Origin: Solenopsis invicta
Taxonomy: Eukaryota > Arthropoda > Insecta > Hymenoptera > Formicidae
Length of the DNA: 64,000 nt
NCBI RefSeq assembly: GCF_016802725.1
Contig: NC_052676.1
Location: 7,767,433 to 7,831,432, forward strand
Direction: 5' to 3'
This document shows positions 12,501 to 24,500 of the stretch, piece by piece (the stretch's first letter is position 1; every line of letters starts with the position of its first letter). The notes under the pieces are model-generated. The model was not told where the DNA came from and made no database searches. It saw only the letters and a list, made by a program, of their open reading frames with translations. Made by a program: the position numbers and the translations under genes.

Positions 12501-15500
12501 AATCTTCTCCTTCGCATATTCCTGTTGCTCGAGCTTGAAGATGTGCTTGTTAAAATAGAACTGCAGGTTCTCGTTCGCATAGTTGATACATAATTGTTCA
12601 AAACTGTTCTCCGTGAAAGTCTCGAAGCCAAAGATGTCAAGGATCGAAATGGCAGCTGTCTGAATGGCAGCTGTCTGCTTCGTGCCCTTGTAGACGATGT
12701 GGTTGACGCGCGCAACTAGCCACGAGAAGAGCGAACTGTACAGAGCTTTTGCGAAAGCGTCCCTGGCATCCAGGGCTTGATCGATATTCAAAGCCGTGAA
12801 AACTCTCTCGTTCCTTGCTTCCTGTAGCAATACAAATGTACAAATTTACATCTTGTTAATTTAATGCTAAATTAATGCTAAGCCAAAACAACAAGAATGT
12901 TTTAAATATACCTATAAAAGACATTCAAAGAATGTCGTGAATTTTTGTAAACATCTTTATGATGATGTCGCTTCGACATATAAGTCAAAGGTAGATACCA
13001 GTTGGGGAAAGAAGCCACTTTGATTCTAGTTTCTTCATCAATCAAAGATTAGCTAATCTGACCATGCACTAAATTATTAGGAAACTACGGTTTGAAAGAG
13101 GGTTAAAACGAAAATTCCGAGATACGAAAGGGCAAAAATTTGATAAAAATACGAAAAGGTAAGTCGTGAAATATGCTGTTCTGTGTATTATTCGGGAGGT
13201 AGATAAGCAAAATATGCAAATTGTTATTACGTCATACTATTTAAATAGTAATGGCATCTTTCTTTATAGGGGACAAAATGCTAGTTTTGCAAGGCTTAAT
13301 TAATTTTTTTCCAAAAATTTTAATTACTTTCTTTGTATGAATAAATAAAAGTCTCCAAAAAATTAATATTATATTAAATTGTTCGCGGCATAATTCCATA
13401 ACATAATAAAGTTATTGTAGAAAAAAACCCAAGTGTGGTATCTTCCTTCAACTCATCCTACATCCATTGAACCGGAATGAGAGATGTACCCAGGTGAAAA
13501 CTTACTGTCGTCTTGGTAGTAAGTGCTCGGATGATGCCATCGGAATTCACTTGAAGAAGGTGCGCCGCCCAGCGTATTTCAGCGTCGGAACCGACTTCCA
13601 CACCTTCCTGGCCGTGCCTCATTTGCTTCCGGTGAAAGTATACGTTCCCCAAATGCAACACGCTGGCTAGAATCTTGAAGATCGTGTCCTGCTCTTCGGA
13701 CGAGAAGCCGAGAACCGAGAAGCCGAGAACCTGCATGGCCGACAAGAGCGCCTTGAAATCCTGCACATCGCTCTTGCCATCGATCTGGCAGTTTCCACCC
13801 TGAAAACATTTTATCAGTGATTTTACTAACTATCTTCTCTCTCTAAGCTAAAATGCATAAACTCGGGTTAATGAGAGGTTAGTGAGGTACTCCATTTTCA
13901 AAATACTAACTTTATTTTAATCAAATGGGCGACGTTTCGGCATTATTTAAAACAAAGTTTGTATTTTGAAATAATAATAATTGCGCACGAAGTACCGCGC
14001 TGACGCTCTCATTAGATTTTTGACTACGTTACCTGAAAATTTCGAGAGTTAAACTTCACTTATTAAAATGCGTAACTTTATGTCATTTATCAAACACAAA
14101 CGCACCTGATTTAAATAAAAATATTTGTCCGGTGTAAGCAGACCGTATTTATCCCTGAGTTGCTGATCGAGACCAGCTAGAAGTTCATAGAACACGTGGT
14201 AGTTTCTCTCCTCCGAAGCCTGAGTTACTATTCTACTCTTTTCTAGAAGATACTGCGTTATTCTACCGCCTACGATCGCGCCGCTGGGAAATAGAAAAAT
14301 TGTTTGCGTCATGTGGCACCAACAGAGATGACAAATTTTTACTTTATTGTTCCATAAAGTATCATATAATATTACTCACTCTCTGAAGTGAACTTCCAAG
14401 TACTTCCCGAATCGACTGCTGTTGTCGTTACGCGGCGTTTTCGCATTTCCGAAGCTCTCCAGGAGCGGCGTCGCTTCTAGGATTTGCTCGGTTACGAGAT
14501 TGTTCGGCGCGCGATTGACGGCCGCGAGATATTGCATCACCAACTTCGTGGACTCCGTCTTTCCCGAGCCGGACTCGCCGGAAATGACGACAACCTGATT
14601 GGCACTGGAGTTATTGGCTGCAGTCACCTGACTGTACGCGGAGGAACCCACGGCGAATAAATGCCTGCGAAAAGTAGTAAAGTGGTAGTCTTTTTATAGT
14701 ACGGAAGACTTTTTTAAACGCAAGTTAATTGAGATACATTTCGGTCTTTACAAGATTTGTGTAAAGAGCAAGATAAAGTAATGAATTACTTAAAACACAG
14801 TCTTTATTTGATATATTCATTCAATCAGATTAATTTATTTAATTCCGTCTTATTGTATCTTTGTATATTATACAAAGGTAGTTCAAAAGAGATTCTTTGG
14901 AAAAAAAGTATATTAGTTATTAATTCTTTCTTGCCTGAATTTTTCTAGAATTATTAGCATTTAATTTGGATCTTATGGAAGGTTTTTAAGGTAGTTGATT
15001 ATAAATCTAGTCAAAATTTAAAATTTTCCAAAATGGCGAATCTAATATGGCACAAACTAAAATATAAAACTTTCTTCAATTTGAATAAAACATTTCAGGA
15101 ATTTTTGGAACAGCTGATTTGAAATACCAATTGTTTTTATTTGCATTTTATCAGCTATTTTGAAATTAAGTAACGATTTTTTTGGTATAACGTTTTTTGT
15201 ATAACTTTTTCATATAACAGTTTGATTTTCAAAATAACTCATAAATCGTTTTTTTCTTTATTTTTGTAGACAAAACAAATTTTTGAAGTATATATCTCAC
15301 CAGGCACGCAGGTGCGTGCGCGAAAGAGAGAATTAAAATACTAGAAAATGATACATTAATCTTCAATGTAGTTCTTTCTACACAAGTAAGCCAGCAGATG
15401 AACGTTTCACTAGTTGAATGATGAATATCATTAGAATAAAATTTGCTTCATTTTTCAGCTCTATCGCTTTCTTCGCTCTACTTTAGCACATTTCACACCA

Positions 15501-18500
15501 AAGGGTTACGGCATTAAATAGTAAATAGCTAAATAAGTAATAACCAGTAAATAAATAATAAATAGCCAGTTTTCGGAGCTATTGAAAACAGAATTGAATC
15601 TAGTAACTGAACAAGTGAAAAGAAGCGACTCGTCAGGGGGTCATTTTGCTGCAAGATAATGCCAGGCTTCACGCTGGTCGTACGATGGATATACCGAAAA
15701 TTGAAGCTTTGAAGTATCCATCATACTAAGCCTCTATCTGTCACTACATGATTATTACATATTTGAACCGATAAAGAAGGTATTGAGGGGACAACGTTTT
15801 TCCTCTAATAATCATGTGTCAAAGAGAAAGTAAAAAATTGATCGAAGAAGCAATTAAATAAATTTTATTCCAATGACACCAATTAGTTGAACATTAAAGG
15901 GAAAAAGTTGTATTGAAGACTAATGTATTTTATTTTTCGTATTTCAATACTTGTTATACCTTTTTTCCAAAGTTCCCTATAGCTTGTAAATAAATTTAGT
16001 AGAAAATAAATAAAAGAGTTAATACTAACGGTGGGAGTGTACCAAGGATCCGTCCCTCATAAAGCTTCACTTGATCCAGTCCGTAAATGTCGAACATTTT
16101 ATATGGATTCACCGCCACGAGGATACTTCCTGTGTACGTCTAAAAATTCATCGCAAATGATTACCGAAGTCGAGTTGTTAATTAACGCTGGGAAATGAAT
16201 AAGTCAACGTGAATGAAACGTACATAAATTAGTTCCTTGTCGTAACGGATCTTCAAGTTCCATAATAACGACGCCTCGTTCAGATCCCTGCAATTTATTC
16301 AGCTTGTTTAACGTCGGCGTGTGACAATCACGCAAATAGACACGTGATAATTTCGCGACTTACGTCAACTGAATCATGTCCTCCACGCCATTTTGACCTA
16401 AGTCCTGCCTGGGCCTCACTCCGCTCAGGTTGGTGAGAGTGAAGACTTGCGGCTTAAACACATAATTGTATGCAATTATTCGTCGTTTTTCCGCACGAAG
16501 ATCCAGAGTGGTCGCGGCGACGCGATAGCATGCATTTGTATAATTTTTATGACAACCCACGAGCCCGCGATTACCCGACGACACTTTCTTTCCAATTTCT
16601 AACGACCCAAAAAGGGACACGGGAAAACGTCCAAAGACGTGACTTTCCAGCTCGAAACGAATTTTGCGATCGTTCCCGCTGCGTTTTCTCGATGCAGCTT
16701 GTAAGGAGAATGTCCGATAAAAAAGGAGGATTCATGCGAATTCACATAAGAAGCGAGAGAGCCACTCACGTGAGACTTAACCGGATACCAGCCCGTCTGC
16801 GTTTGCAGTTGCATCTCCATTGGCGCCGGCGGCAACAGTTATTTCCGGCGGATTAACGAAATTTTATGATCGGATTTAAAAAAAAAAAATTGAAAATATT
16901 TTTTATTTTCTGTCAACATTAAATTTTTCTTTGAAATTTCCTATTTACGGAAAATAAACGCGATAAATTAGAATCTTTTCTTTCTTTTGCTTCAAGAAAC
17001 CTGAAAATACTCTGAGGATGAGTAATTGCAAACTAAAATAATGGAAAACTTCAAAACAAAACCTCTCAAATTTTATAATTTTTTACAATTTTCTGAACAA
17101 ATGGATTTATTTATTGCAAAATATCGAAATTATTTATTATCATAGAGAGAAAGGTATTTGATGTATCTGATTATAATTGCATAATAAAATAATTAATAGC
17201 TTTATTTCTATAATTATTACTATAATATTTGTAATAATAACATTACGTTTATAGTTCTACAAATTATGAGAAAATTTTACTATAAATCATGATAATTTTA
17301 AATATTGATATAAAAAACAAGATGTAGCAATAAAATATTGTTCACAATTATAATGAATAAATCATTTTTTTAACATTTGCTTACTATTTGCGTAGTAATA
17401 ATAATTAAAAGCTATTATTTGTAATAAAAAGGTACAAGTAGAACCTGTTAAAACGACTTGTTCAAGATACAGAGTGACACGTTTTTAATTTCAAAATTTA
17501 TAGATCGATTTCTATCTGTCTACAGAATCAAAGTTGCAAATACGAGATGTTATACGGTCATTCCATTGGCTGAATGGAATTTTGAAACTCTCTAAGACCC
17601 CACCCATGATACATATTTAAGATATTTTTAGAAATCAAAGTCGCGAGTACGAGATATTATTCATTCCACTGGCCGGTTGGAATCTTAAAACTGTCTATGG
17701 CTCCGCATAAATTCATATTTAAGAGGTTTTCAACTATGAAATCGGATTGCGAATACCGTTAAATTCGCAAGTATACGCACATTAAGAGGTCTCTCAATAC
17801 TCTTTTTCGCTTTTTTATTTTTGAAGCGATTGGCGTGCCTTACGCCAATGCGTCGTCATCTATAATGGGACACCGGTGAAGTGCAGTGCTGCAACTAGTG
17901 CACGACAATGCAACGCGGAGAACTAAAGCGGGCGGGCAGGAAAAATTGCGCGTTGTTAAATGGCCCGCGATGGGTGTCGGTGTTGCATAATGAGGTGGTT
18001 GCCTGGTGTTAATGGAAACCACGACGGCGCGCGAACAATCGTCCGTCAAGTCATTTTGTACCTTGCCGCGCGTAGCTCCTTTCAAAATTCTCGCGTCACC
18101 CACGACCGCGGGAGATCGATGACCGGCGGGTGCGATTCAAGGCGCGGGAGCACGAACTTGAAAATCGCACGCGCGCGAAGGACGAAAAAGTGAATGAAAA
18201 ACGTGGAAACCAGATTGACACGGGCGCGAGCGTGGCGACGTGAGAGTTGCCCCTCTCGTTCTCGTCTAATGAAACGAATTTAAACGCGCGAGGGTCGCGC
18301 TAGAAAGTCAAGAACCGACGAGCGGTTCGCTCGGATACCACGCACACTTGCTCCATTATTCCTGCTCGATCTGACGACATTTCGATTGCCCTTAATCGCT
18401 TGACAACCGAGCCAAGTTGAAGCTTTATTCAATATTCTGCTGTGACGGTCAATTGGATCTTTTTCTTTATATTTTGAAATATCGAATATATTTTTTAATG

Positions 18501-21500
18501 TTATTAATCAAACGGTATAATTAATTTTAAATACATTTCCTCAGGAAAAATTAGTATTAAATTTACAATCATTGTCTCACATGTAAGCAAGAATATAAAA
18601 TCTTTAAACCTTTCAGTCACAACGTATCATATATGGGGCACCTTTTTCACCTTCTTATTTTAATTATATCATGTAACATTTATGCCATTAAACTGTTTGT
18701 TGCTTTCAATTATCTAACAATTCAATCTTGACCTCCAATGGTCATTTGTTCAATAACGTTAAGACTTTTGTTGTCTTAAATAAATTAATATGTCCAAACA
18801 GTGTTATATTTTTACATTAAATTTATTTGTAAATAAACTAAATAAACAGATTCTTTTTTTAAACGTGGATACCTTAAGGAATAAAATGCGATGTTCTGCA
18901 GATATTTTGCAGGCCCAATTTTTAATTTTTTACAATACAAAGTTGTAAAAGTGTAAATTTCTACAAACTTATTTTGCGTCAATTTTGCGGAAAGTGCATA
19001 ATATGATAATAATTATTTTGAATAATAAAAGGTATTAAAAGAATTTAATTCTTGGTTTAAAAATATTATTTCTTATTCGATATTTTTTTCTTCTCTTTTA
19101 CTCACAAAATTATTATAGAAATAAAAACAAGTATATTTTTACTAATAAAACTAAAAACAAAATTTCTTCATGTAAGTAAATGTGCATCTGTTCAAAATTC
19201 TTTAAAGAAAATTTTATATTTTTGCTTACGTACGAGACAATAATTATTAATTTTATATTTTTTAATAGATACTTTTTCCGATAAATTAAATATATAAATA
19301 AATTTAATATTAAAACACACGACATTTATTTTAGATAAACCCTGAAATAAACATTTTGATAAAAATATGCGAGTCAATAAAATTATTATATTTTCAAATA
19401 TTAGTAATCGAGCGATAAAATTGATTTTTATACATTTAAATACTTTTCTCGAAAAATCAAATATATAAATTTAAAATAAGTAACACATCGTAAATCATTT
19501 TGGCGAAGATACATGAGCTAGTTTGAGTTCCATTATATTTTAAAATATTTGCCATTTAACGGTAAAATCAACTTTAAATACATTCAAACATTTTTTTAAG
19601 AAATTAAATATATATAGATAAATTTAAAATAAAAAAGTTCAACACTTGGGCAAACATTTTGGCGAAGATACGTGAGTCGTATGTACGTGAATCGAGCTTG
19701 TCGAATGACGTCGTTTACAGAAAATGCAAAGTGATAGATTGCCTGGAGCTCAAGATAGCTGCATGTATTGTCGATGGAAAGGTCTGTTTACCAACCAAAG
19801 GAATACCGTCTGGCCTATCTTTTCATAGCTATTGAATTCTTTCGCATCACGCCATTCATAATTATTCACGGTTCATACAGACGATTAGTAAGCGCTTTCT
19901 ACACTGGCTTATCTTACCTTGCCGGCGATCACTGCTTGGACCGAAAGTACATTGGCGGCTCTGTGGTATTCCAGTACTTCGCCTGGCAACACGTGGCCGA
20001 CGCCGGGGTCGAACCACACCAGCTCACCCTGCAAATAATATTACATTCTTCAAATAAGCAGTCTAATGATACAGACGTTTCACCTACGCTTGCTGATATT
20101 TTAGATTGGCACGCGAAATTTATTATTTCTTCATTAAACACAATATCAGAAATTAGGTTCTTTCAACATCAACGACTAGTTAAATCAACTTTCACATTTG
20201 CAACAGAAAACTTCTCGCTATCCAAATTTCAGAACAGGAGATTCTGAAAAAAATTTGCCGGCACAATTTCACTTAATTAAAATAATAGCCTTTCAGAAAA
20301 TAGATCGTTAAACTGTTTCGTTAATCAATACGATAAAATTACGTGTTTGACTTTTAAATAGAATAGATCGCTTAAAAATGAAAACTTCGTTAAATCCTAT
20401 ATTGTATATTTTTTCGAATCGATCCACAGGTAATTTCGAACCGTTTTCCAGTTCCACGACTGGGATCTACGAGCCACCTGCATCCTTCTCTTTCCGGTAC
20501 AGAAACCGAATATCGACGACGGCATGTCCGGAGAGTTAGAACGTGCGCTGTTCGCGTCGCTAAGCGCTCTGACGTGTGTCGGGACACACGTCGCCGTCTT
20601 CCTCACGTAATTCGACCTCTCTTTGCTCTGCTTCGTCAACACTCCGCTCGTCGAGACTCTTCTCTGCTCGTCCACGTTCCGCGCCGGCAGATTCCCCGTC
20701 GACGTCTTCCGTCCGATCTTCACGTAGCTCGGCAACGTCGTCGATCTTATTCCCGTCTTCGAGTCCCCCAATTGCGCGTTCGTTAACAATTCGCTCTGCG
20801 ACTTCGGTCGGCATCTCTCTTGCCTCTCGCTGGAGGTCCACGTGGAATCTCTGTGAGGACACTTATCGCGGGACCAAGAGTCCGTTTTCGAATTCTTCCG
20901 CCTAGACCAGGTGGAGTCCGCGCAGTAAGACGTCTTCGCGTCTTCGAGATCGTTTCTCCCCGTTTTAAAATTACGCAGCCGGTCGATGTCCGTTTTGGAG
21001 ACCAGTATTGCGTCGTGCTTGACCCTGACCACGTCCTGATCTCGATCCTGGTGCATCCTTCGCTCCAAGGAATCCGTTTCGCTCGCGTTGCTGATTATTC
21101 TGCGCCTAGACATCGTCCGGTCGACCGGCTCCAGTCTCTCCTCGCGAGGAGCTTGCCTGGAGGATTTGCGCGCGACCTTGACATAAATGTCGTCACGAGT
21201 GACGTTGTCCGTGCCAGATCTGGACCGATCGGGTGGGTCGGGAAAGGGATCTCGCAGGTGCCTGATGACTTTCGTCGTAGCGTCCGCGCGCTCTCCATTC
21301 GCCTTTGCCCTGGAGAATCTCGTCAATGTGCTCGAAGGAGTCACGGTGGAGTCCCGGAGAGTCGCGGCGCCAGTCGGCAGCGACATTTTCCGCCGCCGAA
21401 TTTTTCCATAAATGGGCGCTTCCCTCCCAGCGGCCTCCCTCGTCCTCGAAGAGGAGGAGTGCTCCTCCAGCCGAGACATTTTCGAGGCGTGCACGACCTT

Positions 21501-24500
21501 CGGCAAGGTCGACGGCCGCGAGAGATCGCGACTCTCTTTAGCCGAGCGACCGGAATTTGGGAAACCCGAGGACGTTCTCGCGACATCTTTCAATTGCGAG
21601 CTCGCCTCTATGGTCGCGCGACGCTGCAGGATGTCCTGCCTGGAGACTCTCTTCAAGAGCGAGGAAGCGCTCCGCTGCTCGGTGTCCTGACGAGCTCTCC
21701 TACCGGTCGACGGCAACGTTCTCGGTCTCTTCTCGACCTGATCCTTCTCCGGCGTGGAATGGAGCGTCGTCGTCTCGACGTCGTCCTTGACACACCTCCG
21801 TCGCAGGATCTCCTTTCTGGAGACCGCCGGGCCGCGCGGCACCGTATAGTACGTCGTCTCGCTCCTCGCGACGCTCGCACGTCGGTCACTCGAGTCCTGG
21901 GACGTCCGCCGGGCGGCAGCTGCCCGGTACTGCTGCCTGCCACCCGTTTCCGGCGCGTAGGAATCCAGGACGGAATTCGAATCTGGGTCTGGGCCACCGC
22001 CGCCGCCGCTGCTCGCATTATGCAACGCTCGTCCGCCGCGGCCGCCGGATAACGGTTCCGTGCTCGCGTAGAAAGCTTCCGAAGAGTGTAGCGAAAAGTG
22101 ATTCCTCGGGGTCGACGATCGACCCACGGACCAGCGTCGCCGTTGCTGCTGCCTGGCGCTCGAGCCGCCCGGCGAATCCGCGTTGGCCATCGCTGCTGCC
22201 GGAAATATCGGCGATCGGTCGCGCACCTCATGTGCGGACCGATCGCACGCCACTCGCCTTCTCGCCGAGACTCCTCCTCTCTTCGCGTAATCGAGGAAGA
22301 GATCTCGATCGTCGCCCGCTAATGTACCAGCAGCTCGGTTCCTCTACTAAATTTTGCTAACTTTCGAACGCCCGTCCATAGTTATCTCGAACGCGTACAG
22401 CGTGACAGAAGTTGAACATAATTCTTGCGAACGTGGAGGATCTCCGTTTGTAAAAATCGACTGATTTCCTTTAGCTGAATTTCCCATGAAGATAACGCGT
22501 ACACATCTTCATGTGCTCATCTCTTCATATAATTGTAAATGACGTGACGCACATGTAAAACATAATTGTCTGATTACAGATACGCGTAATCTCGATTTTT
22601 ATCGAATGTGCAATCTTCGAAGACTTTCGAGACGCGTTTCCAGCTATTCTCACAGTTCACGATACAAGATTACGCGCGCAAATGTCTTGCTTTTCCTTCT
22701 TCCCCCGGGTTTTTCTTTCTTTCTTTTTTAAAACATCGCGTGCAGTATGATTGCGTTTTTCCTCAGTTACGGCGACGTCAAGCTTCGATTGCATCTCTCC
22801 TTCTTTCTTCCAAGTTCGCTCAATTTAAATAACAACCTCGTCGTGGATGACGCGTGTAGCGTTTCAAGTCAATGCCCGCTGCGCAACTCTCTCGGATGCG
22901 ACCGAGGTATCGAACACACGCGACACACTCGGGAGGTTCGATGCCTCGCTTAAAATTGATGTAACGTGACGATCGGTAGTCCGGGAAATGCTCCAAGCTC
23001 AACGCAAACTCGCGAATCACTCTATCGAGTCACATGCCAACTGGATTTTATGATTCACGTTATATTAATTATTTATTAAGTTATTCAATCAAACATAGAT
23101 TCATTAGGTCAACTAAATATCAATGGCGTACACACTGATATTTATTATATTTTGTTATTTATTACATTTGACATTTGTTCAAATCACTGGATTTTATGAT
23201 TCATACATATTCATGTTAATACTAATTATTATTGTATTTATTGATTTATTCAATCAAACACTTAGATTCGTTAATTCAAGCAAGCAGTATGCCTTGCGCA
23301 TTTATAATATTTAATTGTAAAACAAATAAACATTATTATTATTTTTATTTTTATTCACACATGTTCACATTAACATAAATTATCCATTGATTTATTCAGT
23401 TAAACACAAGGCTCTATTAATTGAAGTCAACAGTATGTCTCACACACTGATATTTATTACATTTGTTATATTTGATATTTATATAATTTTTCTGTTCTCC
23501 TTTGCGATATTTAATCAACCGGGTTTCATGATTCACACACATATCTATTTTTAATATTAAATGTTACACATTTGTTAATGTAAATAAACAGTGTCTTTTA
23601 TACATTTACATTATTCGTTATATTTACTACTTCTCTATTCTCCTGGTTGTGAAATTTAATCACTCACGCGTAACACACGATTTTAACACCGTTTAATACG
23701 CGAAAGAAGAAAAAAAAAAACGAAGCGAAAAACGGGTCAAGCACGTCGCGATCGCGCCCAAACGAGTTTTCAGTTAGATACCAGTTGTCCAGCCGCGTCG
23801 AGAAAACCGCTTCGGCTGTGCAGAGAGTCGCATTCGCGACCGGTAGAGCAACACGTCGCATAAACGTTTTTTTCCTATTTCCAATTGAAACTTGCGACTT
23901 GGGGTCGTCAAATAAATCAGGCTGATCTATCGCCCGTCCGTCGAGGCTTCCACATTCTTCCATCCGTCGCGCGTTTCCGCGTACAGTTTTCCGCCGTCTC
24001 CGTCGCGGCTTTTCCCCGCGTTTCCGACTTATTTACAGCAGCCGCGGCGACCGGGTCTCATCGCGGACTCCCGTCACGATCGGCGATTGCGACCCGAGCC
24101 GTTGGACGTGGTCCGCGTTGTCGCGCGCATGTTAAATTCGGTGTAAAGAAGTTAGGAGGCCACGACTGGCGTCTATCGGGCTCATTGGGTCAGTCGGCAA
24201 AAGTCTGCGGCCGCACACACCGGGGAATTCGTTAACGGTGCCCGGTGGACGGCAGTGTCATCCTACGGTCCCACCGACACGGCCCGCCGTCGTCCGTCGC
24301 GAAAGCGACCCTTTCGCGGAAGACCATCAAGAGGGAAGGGCCTCCTTTTTCCCTCGCTGCCGCGCGGCACCGGAGATGATCGCGCGATGCGGACGCTAGG
24401 ATGTTCGACGCGGCACTGCAAGTTGCGGGCCTTCCTCGCCTCTCCGCAACAATTGCCTCCGCGTACGCAGTGGCGTATATATGCAATTTTAATTGAGACA

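Noticed and set aside
20820..22052. 410-codon plus-strand ORF opposite the N-terminal ORF
   Set aside because: It is the mirror of a GC-rich coding region on the minus strand; its product (Arg/Pro/Gly mixture) has no repeats or start context, and the minus frame has the better ATG and motifs.
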